A DNA stretch of 64,000 bases from Flavobacterium nackdongense (GCF_004355225.1 NZ_CP037933.1:2294001-2358000), one strand, 5' to 3'. Numbered from the stretch's first letter, positions 44,354 through 53,610 are shown. Program-made: numbers and translations. The notes: generated by a model from the letters alone, not told the origin.

Positions 44354-45234
44354 TGAGGAAATTTATAATAGTAGTCGCCAAAATTCTACTCACTATTTTA
44401 GTGCTTTTAGTAGTTCTAGATTGGGCATATACAACCGTATATTTACATTCTTCCCAACGTGGAAAAGTGGAAAAGGTTTTCAATTCGAAAGCTGAAAATT
44501 ATGATGTCGTAATTTTGGGTTCTTCCAGAGCCAACAATCATTTTGTGCCTGAATTATTTGAAAATAAAGGGCTTAAAACTTTCAATTACGGAATGAGTGG
44601 TGCGCATTTATTCGAAGCTTCGCTAATGCTAAAATTGATGGCAGAACGCAACTATAAAATCAAAACCGTGATTTTGGAAGCTGATTTAGGGCTTTGCAAC
44701 GAAAAAGAATCTGATGCGATTGCAGCAAAATTCTTGCCGTACATCCATCATTCCGAAGTCATCAAAGATCATTTTTCAAAACTTGAAAACTTTAATGAGT
44801 GGTACTATATTCCTTTTTATCGTTATGTCGATTTTGATGCGCTAATTGGTTTCCGTGAAATGTACCAAACTGCAACGGACAAACCCACCAATATTTTGGA
44901 CCATTTAGGATATCATCCATTGACAAGCAACAAACCCGGAAATATGAAAAATGATATCCGAGCTTTGAAACCCATTCGCAATAAATATTACGAGGAAATC
45001 AAACAAATTTGCAAGCAAAATAATTACAATCTAATCGCCGTGATGACGCCAATGTGTACCAATGTTAAAGGATTGGATTATTTTGCAAAAGCAAACCAAA
45101 TTTATCCTGAAATTCACAATTTGGAAAATGCAGTACAAGGCGACCACTATTTCTCTTCCTGCGGCCATATGAATGACGCGGGAGCGAGAATGTTTACGGA
45201 GGTTGTGATAGAGAAATTTTTTGCAACGAAATAA
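44353..45234 (+). CDS. SGNH/DltD-like membrane-anchored O-acylation partner
   Basis: A 293-residue protein with one N-terminal transmembrane segment (about 7-27) and an SGNH-like fold outside the membrane: VVILGSSRANNHF as block I with the nucleophile Ser, and GHMNDAGARMFTEVV at the C-terminus as the His-containing block V. In AlgI/AlgJ- or DltB/DltD-type systems such a partner completes acetyl transfer to the polymer. The one-base overlap with the MBOAT gene supports the pairing. The acceptor polymer is unknown. Confidence 0.75.
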   Translation: MRKFIIVVAKILLTILVLLVVLDWAYTTVYLHSSQRGKVEKVFNSKAENYDVVILGSSRANNHFVPELFENKGLKTFNYGMSGAHLFEASLMLKLMAERNYKIKTVILEADLGLCNEKESDAIAAKFLPYIHHSEVIKDHFSKLENFNEWYYIPFYRYVDFDALIGFREMYQTATDKPTNILDHLGYHPLTSNKPGNMKNDIRALKPIRNKYYEEIKQICKQNNYNLIAVMTPMCTNVKGLDYFAKANQIYPEIHNLENAVQGDHYFSSCGHMNDAGARMFTEVVIEKFFATK

Positions 45235-45397
45235 AAATTAGAATGACAGACAATCCTGCTAGCGCGAAAATCTTTTCTGTGTACACAAATGCATAAAAAA
45301 CAATATACCTCTAATTTTCTCATTCCGAATATATTCCCTAAAAAAATAATTTATTGGAACTATTTTTATACATTTGAAAATAAGTAGCATTCCATTT

Positions 45398-45562
45398 ATG
45401 AAAACTAAAAACGAAAATTCTAACAATCTTGCCACACCAGGCAAACCAATGTCTCAAAAGAAATTCGCTTCTATGATAAAAGAGGCTGAGGAAGGTGTTT
45501 TTTATACTTTAGATGAATCTAAAAAACATTTCGAGGAATGGAGAAAGAAAGCCGTAAAGTAG
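45398..45562 (+). CDS. Putative antitoxin of a RelE/ParE-type module
   Basis: A 54-residue basic/acidic helical protein (MSQKKFASMIKEAEEG...ESKKHFEEWRKKAVK) just ahead of and overlapping a RelE/ParE-like toxin gene by 25 bases. Size and position are those of an antitoxin; there is no recognisable DNA-binding domain. An ATG at 45374 would add eight residues. Confidence 0.6.
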   Translation: MKTKNENSNNLATPGKPMSQKKFASMIKEAEEGVFYTLDESKKHFEEWRKKAVK

Positions 45563-45876
45563 TAACCTCAAAACCTTTTGATTTCATTGACCTTCCTTCT
45601 ATTCACGAATACGGCTGGGCAACTTTTGGATTAAAATTAGCCGACTATTTTATTGCGGAAATTTACGCTTCATTAGAAGATTTATCAACAAATTATTTAC
45701 TGCATCCAGAATGTCGTCATTTAGAGACTAAATCTAAAAAATACCGGAATATCATTTTTGGTTCCTATCTTATCATTTATAGGATTACACCAAACAGAAT
45801 TGAAGTTTTGAGAGCTTTTCACGGTAGTCGTTCCCCAAAATCTATCAAGGAATCCAGAAGTATCAAAGTTGATTAA
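45538..45876 (+). CDS. RelE/ParE family toxin
   Basis: A 112-residue protein with the ParE/RelE superfamily end: SKKYRNIIFGSYLIIYRITPNRIEVLRAFHGSRSP, the strand with a conserved Arg and a terminal beta-strand. Family members cleave ribosome-bound mRNA (RelE) or inhibit gyrase (ParE); which applies cannot be told. The start may be further in, since the first about 15 residues overlap the antitoxin gene in another frame. Confidence 0.78.
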   Translation: MEKESRKVVTSKPFDFIDLPSIHEYGWATFGLKLADYFIAEIYASLEDLSTNYLLHPECRHLETKSKKYRNIIFGSYLIIYRITPNRIEVLRAFHGSRSPKSIKESRSIKVD

Positions 45877-45959
45877 TTTTTATCAACCGCCCCCAAAATA
45901 ATCCATTATCCTCACTCCTACTATCGGCTATTCTGTTATTTTTACAAAAAAATATTCGA

Positions 45960-46952
45960 ATGCCAAACAACACCGAAAATACAAAAACAATCCGTTGGGG
46001 AATCTTAGGATGCGGCAATGTGACGGAACTAAAAAGCGGTCCAGCCTATCAAAAAACTGCAGGTTTCAAAATCGAAGCCGTAATGCGTAGAGATGCAGTT
46101 AAAGCCGCCGATTATGCGAAAAGACACCGCATCAATAAATTCTACTCGGAGGCAGATGAATTAATCAATGATCCCGAAATTGACGCCATTTATATTGCCA
46201 CACCACCAGATACACATCATTTTTATGGTTTAAAAGTAGCTGCTGTAGGGAAAATTTGTTGTATCGAAAAGCCATTGGCACCTAGTTACAAAGAAAGTCT
46301 CGAAATATACGAAGCTTTTAAAGCGAAAAATATTCCCTTGTTCACGGCATATTACAGACGGACATTACCACGTTTCGAACAAATAAAAACTTGGCTTGAT
46401 AATAATGAAATAGGAGAACTGCGATCTATTCGATGGAATTTGACCAAATCAGCTTCAGAACAAGATTTGTCGGGAGAGTACAATTGGCGTACCGATGCCA
46501 AAGTGGCTCCTGGAGGATATTTTGATGATTTGGCAAGTCACGGTTTGGATTTATTTGGATTTCTTTTGGGTGAAATCAAGGAAGTTTCGGGTTATAGTTT
46601 GAACCAACAAGGCTTGTATTCCGCCAAAGATGCCATCACGGCTTGTTGGCTTCACGAATCGGGAGTCACTGGAAATGGAAATTGGAATTTTGGCAGCCAA
46701 AAACGAGAAGATATTGTTGAAATCGCCGGTAGCAAAGGCAAAATATCCTTTTCGATCTTCGAGAATGACCCGATAATACTTTCCAATGACCAAGGGGAAA
46801 CGGAACTGTTTATCGAACATCCTGAAAACGTGCAATTGCATCATGTGGAACGAATTCGCGAACAGCTGCTGGGCAACAGCCAGCATCCTTCTTCCGATTT
46901 TTCGGCTGTAAAAACCAGTTGGGTGATGGATAAAATATTGGGAAACCTATAG
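45960..46952 (+). CDS. Gfo/Idh/MocA family oxidoreductase
   Basis: A 330-residue NAD(P)-dependent sugar-type dehydrogenase. The N-terminal Rossmann fold starts WGILGCGNVTE; the catalytic/cofactor EKP motif appears as CIEKPLAPS; the C-terminal domain has GGYFDDLASHGLDLFGF with the catalytic His. The substrate is unknown. Transcribed alone, ended by a bidirectional hairpin. Confidence 0.9.
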   Translation: MPNNTENTKTIRWGILGCGNVTELKSGPAYQKTAGFKIEAVMRRDAVKAADYAKRHRINKFYSEADELINDPEIDAIYIATPPDTHHFYGLKVAAVGKICCIEKPLAPSYKESLEIYEAFKAKNIPLFTAYYRRTLPRFEQIKTWLDNNEIGELRSIRWNLTKSASEQDLSGEYNWRTDAKVAPGGYFDDLASHGLDLFGFLLGEIKEVSGYSLNQQGLYSAKDAITACWLHESGVTGNGNWNFGSQKREDIVEIAGSKGKISFSIFENDPIILSNDQGETELFIEHPENVQLHHVERIREQLLGNSQHPSSDFSAVKTSWVMDKILGNL

Positions 46953-46965
46953 CCCTAAAAAAAAA

Positions 46966-46992
46966 CAGCTCCAAAAATGGAGCTGCTTTGTT
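46966..46992. terminator. Bidirectional terminator
   Basis: CAGCTCC-AAAAAT-GGAGCTG hairpin with A run on the left and T-rich right flank, between two convergent genes (Gfo/Idh/MocA and the secreted hypothetical). Confidence 0.82.
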
Positions 46993-47007
46993 TCGTATGA
47001 TAAGCTA

Positions 47008-47601
47008 CTATAACTTAGAAAATGTTTTAGTAAAAGTCTTATTGTTATCTGTAAGCGCAATGGTATACTCTTCATTATCAAGATTGTAAATATCAAAAAT
47101 CTTAGCAATTTTTTGATCATTCATCTCACCACTATCGAATACTAAAACATCATCACGATCGTAAATTTTGATTACCGTTGCCGATTCATCCAAATTTAAA
47201 AAGTTCACTTTTACAAACCCATTTTCTTTTATAAACACAGGTTTAAATTCTTCCGAAATAGGAGTTTCTGATAATTCAGCTTTTTCACCTACAACCGAAA
47301 TTTTATAAGTAGTAATTTTTAATTCCGATTCGGCTACCAAAAAGTATTCTCCCTCTGGCAAATCTTTCAAATCATAGGTTCTACTGATAAATTCCTCAGA
47401 ATTCAACTTTTCAGTATAGATTAAGACATTTTTAGCATCGTAAATTGTCAACTCCATTTTTTTAATATCAGTAAATGCAAAAGTGATCATTTTACCTTCT
47501 GCCTTTTTTACGCCCAGTGAAAAATCAACATCACTAGCGTGTACGTTCATAGTGAATAATGCTACTCCCAACACTAAACTAAATTTAAATACATTTTTCA
47601 T
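47008..47601 (-). CDS. Secreted hypothetical protein, two Ig-like repeats
   Basis: A 197-residue protein with a signal peptide (cut after VHAS). Two copies of a beta-sandwich-like module seem present: one around KKMELTIYDAKNVLIYTEKL...YDLKDLPEGEYFLVAES, and one around ESATVIKIYDRDDVLVFDSGEM...FDIYNLDNEEYTIALTD. These resemble the C-terminal Ig-like modules of Bacteroidota exported proteins, but the ending lacks a clear T9SS sorting signal. The function is unknown. It is divergent from the AraC gene. Confidence 0.72.
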   Translation of the reverse strand: MKNVFKFSLVLGVALFTMNVHASDVDFSLGVKKAEGKMITFAFTDIKKMELTIYDAKNVLIYTEKLNSEEFISRTYDLKDLPEGEYFLVAESELKITTYKISVVGEKAELSETPISEEFKPVFIKENGFVKVNFLNLDESATVIKIYDRDDVLVFDSGEMNDQKIAKIFDIYNLDNEEYTIALTDNNKTFTKTFSKL

Positions 47602-47785
47602 AATTTTAATTTTTAAGTTTATAATGATTTTGTTTGCTGCAAAGATATAGCGGTACTTTAGAGCAAAACAACACTCATTTTTCCTATTTATATACTATAT
47701 TACCATTTACGAAAACGAAATAGGTTAAATTTGGTAATTATGTGTTATTTTGAGTTAATTTTGTATTGTTTTTAAAAATAACAGT

Positions 47786-48658
47786 ATGAAAAACATTGTC
47801 CCAACCTTAGAAATTATAGAGCCATCCTTCGGAAGTTCTTTTACTTTGTCACAATATTTAGATAACGAAAATAGCACCGCTCACTTTTGGCATTACCATC
47901 CCGAAATCGAATTGGTTTATGTCAACGGTGGTTCTGGCAAACGCCAAATAGGGAGTCATATCTCGTATTACACTAGCGGAAGTTTAATTCTAATAGGCAG
48001 TAATTTACCACATTGTGGATTTACCGACGAGAAAACAGGGAATTCGAAAGAAACTATAATCCAAATGAAACCCGATTTCTTGGGTAATACCTTTTTTGGA
48101 ACGGCAGAGTTAAAAAACATCAATAACCTTTTCAATAGAGCCAAAACGGGCCTCGTCTTTATAGGTGAAACCAAAAAAAGATTGGGAAAAAAAGTAGAAC
48201 TAATGGCCGATCAGTTACCGTTTGAAAGACTGCTCACCTTACTCTCTATTTTAAACGAATTGGAAGAAGCCACCGAATTCAAAGTTTTGAATGCCGAAGG
48301 TTTTTCGATGAACTTGCAAATGCAGGACAATGACAAAATCAACACTATTTTTAATTATGTCAAAGATAATTTTCAAGAACAAATTACTCTTGAGGAAGTC
48401 GCGGAGCTAGTAAGTATGACGGTTCCTTCGCTTTGTCGCTATTTCAAAAAAATTACCAAAAAAACCTTTACGAAGTTTGTCAATGAGTACCGTTTGGTTC
48501 ACGCATCGAAACTATTGGCCGAAAAACCAATTAGTATAACCGAAGTTTGTTTCGAAAGCGGATTCAATAATTTTAGCTATTTCAATAAAACCTTTCAGGA
48601 ATTTACAGGCAAGAGCGCCTCGCAATACCGCAAGGAACACCGTTCAGTTCTAAAATAA
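47786..48658 (+). CDS. AraC family transcriptional regulator
   Basis: A 290-residue regulator with an N-terminal cupin-like sensing domain (FWHYHPEIELVYV, SLILIGSNLPHCG) and a C-terminal AraC double helix-turn-helix (ITLEEVAELVSMTVPSLCRYFKKITKKTFTKFV ... ITEVCFESGFNNFSYFNKTFQEFTGKSASQYRK). The cupin type suggests a small molecule such as a sugar as signal. The adjacent divergent secreted protein gene could be a target; this is inference. Confidence 0.9.
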   Translation: MKNIVPTLEIIEPSFGSSFTLSQYLDNENSTAHFWHYHPEIELVYVNGGSGKRQIGSHISYYTSGSLILIGSNLPHCGFTDEKTGNSKETIIQMKPDFLGNTFFGTAELKNINNLFNRAKTGLVFIGETKKRLGKKVELMADQLPFERLLTLLSILNELEEATEFKVLNAEGFSMNLQMQDNDKINTIFNYVKDNFQEQITLEEVAELVSMTVPSLCRYFKKITKKTFTKFVNEYRLVHASKLLAEKPISITEVCFESGFNNFSYFNKTFQEFTGKSASQYRKEHRSVLK

Positions 48659-48692
48659 ACGGCTCGAACTCATCAAAAAATCAACTTTTAAA

Positions 48693-49817
48693 TTACACCT
48701 TTATGTCCTTAAATTTATGCATTCGAGCATAATGTATCATATTGGTTAAGGCAGTAGCATCTACATTCGGAATAGGTAAAATCGATTGCAGCATACTGGT
48801 ATCGTATTCATTTGCATCGGTAATAAAGTAAGGTTTCAAATGTTTACCAATACTTTCATAATAAATTTTCTCGATAGAATTCTGATAATCGAAATCGAAA
48901 GTGTCCGAAACGGTCGAAAAATTAGAGTAGCCTACCTCATTCATAATTAACTCCAATCCACTCACGATATTGAAACTAGTACGATTCACAATGTTAAGTT
49001 GTTGTATGTCCTCACGTTGAAAAGTATTGAAAATTATTTTGGCTACATAATCCACTGGAATGATGTTTAAACCTGTCGCGCTATTAACAATAAAGCGAAC
49101 ATTTAATTGTTTACTACTTTTGTTAGCTGTAAAATGGAAGAACTTTGCCAAAAGATAGAAAACCATAAATTTCGGAATAAAATAATTATTTTCTGTTCCC
49201 ATCATTTTTCCTCCAATCACACTCGGACGCAAAATCTGAAAAGGCAATCCCAAAGAATTACTTTGTTCGATGACAAACTTTTCCGATTCGAATTTGGCGT
49301 TTTCATAGGCATTTCTGAATCTAGGTTCAAAATCTAGGTTGTGAAAATCATTCCCAATAATCCCGCTTCGTTCCCCTGATGAAAAGGCAGTGCTGATGTA
49401 GATAAACTTGGTTATAAAAGGGCTAAAGGTTTCGAAAATAGTTTTGGTGAAAGCAGTATTTTCTTCAAAAATTTTATCTCGTTGTTCTTCATCGGTCGAA
49501 AGATTGACAAAACCCGCGGAATGAATAAAATAAGCACCCTGTATTATATTAGAATAAGCTTCCGGAACTTCGCTCAAATCGACATCGATTAATTGGATAT
49601 ATTGATGTAACGTTTCTAATCCTATTTCTTTGAGATTTTTTGGTGTATAACTACTAGACAATAATTTGCTGATTCGTTCTTTAGCAGAAACCTTTCCCTT
49701 AGCACGCGAAATTAAATACAATGTACCATCAATGCCATTTTGAACAAAAGATTCTAAAATCTCATACATAATATGCGACCCTAAAACCCCTGTCGCCCCC
49801 GTAAGTATAACTTTCAT
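48693..49817 (-). CDS. Extended SDR, thioester reductase-like protein
   Basis: A 374-residue NAD(P)-binding protein of the male-sterility/thioester-reductase type: GATGVLGSHIMYEIL glycine motif at the start, KFIYISTAFSSGE catalytic strand, and NAYENAKFESEKFV with the YxxxK pair, then ILRPSVIGG. Relatives reduce acyl-thioesters to aldehydes or modify lipids. It is stand-alone with no carrier-protein domain, so its substrate is open. Confidence 0.8.
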   Translation of the reverse strand: MKVILTGATGVLGSHIMYEILESFVQNGIDGTLYLISRAKGKVSAKERISKLLSSSYTPKNLKEIGLETLHQYIQLIDVDLSEVPEAYSNIIQGAYFIHSAGFVNLSTDEEQRDKIFEENTAFTKTIFETFSPFITKFIYISTAFSSGERSGIIGNDFHNLDFEPRFRNAYENAKFESEKFVIEQSNSLGLPFQILRPSVIGGKMMGTENNYFIPKFMVFYLLAKFFHFTANKSSKQLNVRFIVNSATGLNIIPVDYVAKIIFNTFQREDIQQLNIVNRTSFNIVSGLELIMNEVGYSNFSTVSDTFDFDYQNSIEKIYYESIGKHLKPYFITDANEYDTSMLQSILPIPNVDATALTNMIHYARMHKFKDIKV

Positions 49818-50053
49818 AAAAAATAAGGTCTATTATTGGTAAATGTAATACTCTGTTTTTACTATCTCTAGAAATTTTAAGTGGATTTCTTGTGCCTACT
49901 TTTATGGATTCTTTCTGTCTACAAATATTTTTTTTAATGCAATATCCTTTATTAAAGGACGAAAAGTTGTGACACATTTTCTGCAATTCTTGGCGATGTA
50001 CTCGTAATATTGATTATAAAAACAAAAAAAGGCCGCCAAAAAGGCGACCTTTG

Positions 50054-50133
50054 TACCCGGAGCCGGAGTCGAACCGGCACGGTTTCCCACAGGTGTTTGA
50101 GACCAGCGCGTCTACCAATTCCGCCATCCGGGC
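50054..50133 (-). tRNA. tRNA-Leu (anticodon CAA)
   Basis: The reverse complement gives acceptor GCCCGGA / TCCGGGT, D-arm GCGGAATTGGTAGACGC, anticodon loop CTCAAAC with anticodon CAA, variable region about 11 bases, and T-arm GCCGG TTCGACT CCGGC. One U-U mismatch occurs in the anticodon stem CTGGT/ACCTG. CCA is not encoded. The first 9 bases of the gene recur upstream in a tandem repeat. Confidence 0.9.
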
Positions 50134-50261
50134 AAATTAGTTGCTTTAAGAACTTCTGATTTATTTTTAAAAAAATAAAAGTAAAACAGTCATCCGGGCA
50201 ATTGCAGCTTTAAGAATTTCTGATTTATTTTAAAAAATAAAAGTAAAACAGTCATCTGGGC
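50125..50261. repeat. Tandem repeat containing the 5' end of tRNA-Leu
   Basis: Unit 1 (50125-50190, 66 bp) begins CATCCGGGC, the reverse complement of the tRNA 5' end. Unit 2 (50191-50252, 62 bp) begins with the same nine bases, and a third start CATCTGGGC follows at 50253. Both units share CTTTAAGAA.TTCTGATTTATTTT and AAAATAAAAGTAAAACAGT. The duplicated block is the tRNA leader plus its first nine bases. Confidence 0.85.
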
Positions 50262-50535
50262 TTAGCAGACAGAAATAACGACAGTTATTTCACGCAATAA
50301 AGAGATATTTAGTGGTAGCTAAACATCTTTTTCCTTTAACACGGTGCAAATGTAATAATAAAATTAAAGATTCAAATAAAAATACTCGAAATTTTCCTTT
50401 CAGAGTTCGATTTTATTCTTAAATTTGCACCTCGATAAAACGAAACACACTAACTAACTACATTCGAGGCTTTTATATTTTTTTGAATTCAACACAAAAT
50501 TCAACAATCGCATCGAATAAAAAACAACATACTAA
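50262..50535. other. Gene-free region ahead of prs
   Basis: No open frame or RNA is recognised. The region holds the probable prs promoter (50398-50427). Its left part may contain the tRNA-Leu promoter on the minus strand. Confidence 0.6.
50398..50427 (+). promoter_or_regulatory. prs promoter
   Basis: TTTC (50398-50401), 18 bases, TAAATTTG (50420-50427): a good -7 box with a one-base deviation at -33. The leader is about 100 bases, long for this window. Confidence 0.55.
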
Positions 50536-51477
50536 ATGTCCCATTTAGAGCCAGAAGCTAAAATTTTTGCGTGTTCACAAAGTGTACATCTCGCTGAGCA
50601 AATTGCCAAGGAATATGGAATTCCTTTAGGAAAAGCGACAATGTCAAGATATAGTGACGGAGAATATCAGCCGTCATACGAGGAATCGATTCGTGGTTTA
50701 CGCGTTTTTATTGTTTGCTCAACATTCCCAAATGCCGATAATTTGATGGAATTGTTACTGATGATTGATGCTGCAAAACGTGCTTCGGCAAGACATATTA
50801 CAGCAGTAATGCCTTATTTTGGTTGGGCAAGACAGGACAGAAAAGACAAACCGAGGGTTCCGATTGGAGCTAAATTAGTGGCTAAATTATTAGAAACTGC
50901 CGGTGCAACAAGAATTATGACCATGGATTTGCATGCCGACCAAATTCAAGGATTCTTTGAAAAACCAGTAGATCACCTTTTTGCCTCGACCATCTTTTTG
51001 CCGTACGTAAATAGTTTGGGCTTAGAGAATTTAACCATCGCTTCGCCAGATATGGGAGGTTCCAAAAGAGCTTATGCCTATTCTAAATTTTTAGAGTCGG
51101 AAGTGGTAATTTGTTACAAACAACGAAAAGCTGCCAACATTATCGACACTATGGAGCTGATTGGTGAAGTAAAAGGTAAAAATGTAATTTTGGTAGACGA
51201 CATGATCGATACCGGAGGCACATTGGCGAAAGCCGCCGATTTGATGATCGACAAAGGCGCATTAAGCGTAAGAGCTATTTGTACTCACGCCATTTTATCT
51301 GGTAGTGCCTACGAAAAAATTGAAAATTCGAAATTAGTCGAATTAATTGTTACCGATTCTATTCCATTAAAGAAGGAATCCAAAAAGATAAGAGTGGTGA
51401 GTTGTGCGCCTCTTTTTGCCGAAGTAATGTACATGGTACACCACAACAATTCCATTAGCGGGAAGTTTTTGATGTAG
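50536..51477 (+). CDS. prs: Ribose-phosphate pyrophosphokinase
   Basis: A 313-residue PRPP synthase that makes phosphoribosyl pyrophosphate from ribose 5-phosphate and ATP for nucleotide, His and Trp synthesis. It shows YFGWARQDRK (ATP-binding flexible loop region), MDLHADQIQGFF and the PRPP loop VDDMIDTGGTL. Length is standard. It is followed by rplY. Confidence 0.96.
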   Translation: MSHLEPEAKIFACSQSVHLAEQIAKEYGIPLGKATMSRYSDGEYQPSYEESIRGLRVFIVCSTFPNADNLMELLLMIDAAKRASARHITAVMPYFGWARQDRKDKPRVPIGAKLVAKLLETAGATRIMTMDLHADQIQGFFEKPVDHLFASTIFLPYVNSLGLENLTIASPDMGGSKRAYAYSKFLESEVVICYKQRKAANIIDTMELIGEVKGKNVILVDDMIDTGGTLAKAADLMIDKGALSVRAICTHAILSGSAYEKIENSKLVELIVTDSIPLKKESKKIRVVSCAPLFAEVMYMVHHNNSISGKFLM

Positions 51478-51482
51478 GAAAA

Positions 51483-51503
51483 GGAAGTAGGAAGCTGGAA
51501 GTC
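51483..51503. repeat. Three heptamers between prs and rplY
   Basis: GGAAGTA, GGAAGCT, GGAAGTC in direct succession starting 6 bases after the prs stop. Confidence 0.65.
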
Positions 51504-51554
51504 AAAACCGCTAGAACAACAAGAGTTTAATAATAACTATATAAATTTTTTAAA

Positions 51555-52163
51555 ATGAAATCGATTACAATTAAAGGATCAGAAAGAGAAAGCGTGGGCA
51601 AAGTTGCTACTAAAGCCTTACGTAATGCTGGAGCGGTTCCTTGCGTGTTATACGGAGGAAATCAAGCAGTTCATTTCTCAGCAGACGAAAGAGCATTCAA
51701 AAGCTTAGTTTACACTCCAAACGCACACACTGTTGTGATAGATCTTGGTGATAAAACTTTCAATGCTGTATTACAAGACATTCAGGTACACCCAGTATCT
51801 GACAAAATTTTACACATTGACTTTTTTCAATTAAACGAAAGCAAAGAAATCACTATGGAAGTTCCAGTTAAAATTGTTGGAACATCACCAGGTGTATTAT
51901 TAGGAGGTGATTTACGTCTAAACCAAAGAAGACTTAAAGTAAAAGCTTTGCCAAAAAATCTACCAGATTTTATCGAAGCCAATATTTCAGAACTTCAAAT
52001 GGGTAACAAATTGTATGTAACTAAAGTTGAAACAAACAACTTCAAGTTAATGCACCCAGACAACACCGTAATCTGTCAAGTGAAGATCTCACGTGCGGCT
52101 ATGAAAGCAGCTCAAGAAGCAGCAAAAGCAGCAAAAGCACCTGCAGGGAAAAAGAAAAAATAA
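51555..52163 (+). CDS. rplY: 50S ribosomal protein L25 / general stress protein Ctc
   Basis: A 202-residue long-form L25: N-terminal 5S rRNA-binding L25 domain ([39 protein letters not shown]) plus the C-terminal TL5 beta domain, then an Ala/Lys-rich tail. Likely co-transcribed with prs, a common pairing. Confidence 0.95.
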   Translation: MKSITIKGSERESVGKVATKALRNAGAVPCVLYGGNQAVHFSADERAFKSLVYTPNAHTVVIDLGDKTFNAVLQDIQVHPVSDKILHIDFFQLNESKEITMEVPVKIVGTSPGVLLGGDLRLNQRRLKVKALPKNLPDFIEANISELQMGNKLYVTKVETNNFKLMHPDNTVICQVKISRAAMKAAQEAAKAAKAPAGKKKK

Positions 52164-52186
52164 TATTTTTCGAAATTTTTCAAAAA

Positions 52187-52217
52187 AGCATCAGTTCTAC
52201 AACTGGTGCTTTTTTTG
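52187..52217 (+). terminator. Terminator after rplY
   Basis: AGCATCAGTT / AACTGGTGCT 10-bp stem (one G-U), 4-base loop, T run. Confidence 0.88.
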
Positions 52218-52283
52218 TTTTAGGGAGTTTTTACAAAAAAACCACCATCAACACAACTGCCTCTCCAAGAAAACAAATACACG

Positions 52284-53414
52284 TTACATTATATAATCTA
52301 AATAATTATCCTGATTGATAATTTCGAAAGTCGCTTCTGGATAAGACTTTGCAAATTCGGGTGGGATTTTTGCTTTAGCTTTTCCGTATTTGTATTCAAA
52401 GGCGGCTAATTGTTCATTTTTTTCTTCTATTCTGTCTATTTCTTGTTTAGTATGGGTGCGCCAAAAGTAGTGGTAAACAAAATTTTGGGTATAACTCATT
52501 TTTTTGATTCTTTCGGAATTCAAATAATTTTCCCAGAGTTTGCCCACGTCCTCTCTCATATTTAATGGGTTAAACGAATTGATAATAGCATTTCTGACAC
52601 CATTATCTACAAAATACCATTTCTTCATTTTGGTGATTTCATTATCTCTGTTGCGGCTGAAACCAGAAACACTATAAATAATGAAGACTTTGCTAAACAA
52701 ATCCAAATACTTTTCAACGGTGTTTTTACTAATTTGCAAATCACGCCCTATACTTTCTAGTGATAATTCACTTCCGATCCTAAAGGCAACTATTTGGAGT
52801 AAAGCAATGATTTTGTCTCTTTTTTTAATGCCTTCAAAAACAAAAATATCCCTTAACAATTGGGTATTTACTAATTCTTTCAAATAGCTTATTTTCGCCT
52901 CACGATTAGTAATATGACTCAATTCAGGATAACTACCCAGTAGTAGTCGATCTTCGAGATTGTTGCGAGTATCTAGAAAATTTTCGGTTTTAGAAAATTC
53001 CATTTGTGCTATTGGATATAAATTGATGGTCTTCATGCGTCCTACTAATGGTTCCCCCAATTGATTATTGATTTCAAAAGCTGATGAACCGCTAACCAAA
53101 ACTTTTAAATCTTGAATGGTATCAACCATTAACTTTAGTTTTTTTCCGATAGCAGGTATTTCTTGTGCTTCATCAATTATCAAAAATTTAGTATCGCCAA
53201 GCAATCTTTTGAAATTTGCGGTACTCTGAATTTCTAACAAACTATGCGATTCTATATCGTCGCCGTTCAAAAAAAGCACTTTTTCATCTACTTTTTCAAT
53301 CAGCTTTTTTATAAGTTCCGTTTTTCCAACACGCCTTGCACCTAGTAAAACGATTACTTTATTGGGCTGCAGTTTTTGCAAAATTAAGTCGAGTGCTAAT
53401 CTGTTTATTTCCAT
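52284..53414 (-). CDS. AAA ATPase with DUF4143
   Basis: A 376-residue protein: Walker A LLGARRVGKTEL near residue 25-36, Walker B KFLIIDEAQEI, sensor-like VLVSGSSAFE, then a winged-helix-like region (ESIGRDLQISKNTVEKYLDLF) and the C-terminal DUF4143 nuclease-like half (WRTHTKQEIDRIEE, AAFEYKYGKA). The pattern D/E-x-K resembles the PD-(D/E)XK fold. The role is unknown; these ATPases are abundant accessory genes. The frame extends to 53468, but MEINRLALDLIL at 53414 is the family-like start. Twin operators lie upstream. Confidence 0.85.
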   Translation of the reverse strand: MEINRLALDLILQKLQPNKVIVLLGARRVGKTELIKKLIEKVDEKVLFLNGDDIESHSLLEIQSTANFKRLLGDTKFLIIDEAQEIPAIGKKLKLMVDTIQDLKVLVSGSSAFEINNQLGEPLVGRMKTINLYPIAQMEFSKTENFLDTRNNLEDRLLLGSYPELSHITNREAKISYLKELVNTQLLRDIFVFEGIKKRDKIIALLQIVAFRIGSELSLESIGRDLQISKNTVEKYLDLFSKVFIIYSVSGFSRNRDNEITKMKKWYFVDNGVRNAIINSFNPLNMREDVGKLWENYLNSERIKKMSYTQNFVYHYFWRTHTKQEIDRIEEKNEQLAAFEYKYGKAKAKIPPEFAKSYPEATFEIINQDNYLDYIM

Positions 53415-53462
53415 AAATTCCAGGTTCTTAAGGATACAAATATATATAATTTTATCAAATTT

Positions 53463-53510
53463 CGTCATATTACTGACGTAATTTGATTTAATTGCGTCAA
53501 TATGGTGACG
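53463..53510. promoter_or_regulatory. Twin CGTCA-N6-TGACG operators
   Basis: Two inverted repeats, CGTCA-TATTAC-TGACG (53463-53478) and CGTCA-ATATGG-TGACG (53495-53510). They are 32 bases apart, about three helical turns, so they face the same side. They lie just upstream of the DUF4143 ATPase start. Confidence 0.72.
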
Positions 53511-53610
53511 GAAATTAATTTTTATAAAATATTGTTATGCTTCGTTTCGATAAATTCAACACCATTTTCTTCATTTACATTACCTAAAAAGGGTTTTGAA
53601 CTTAGTCAGG

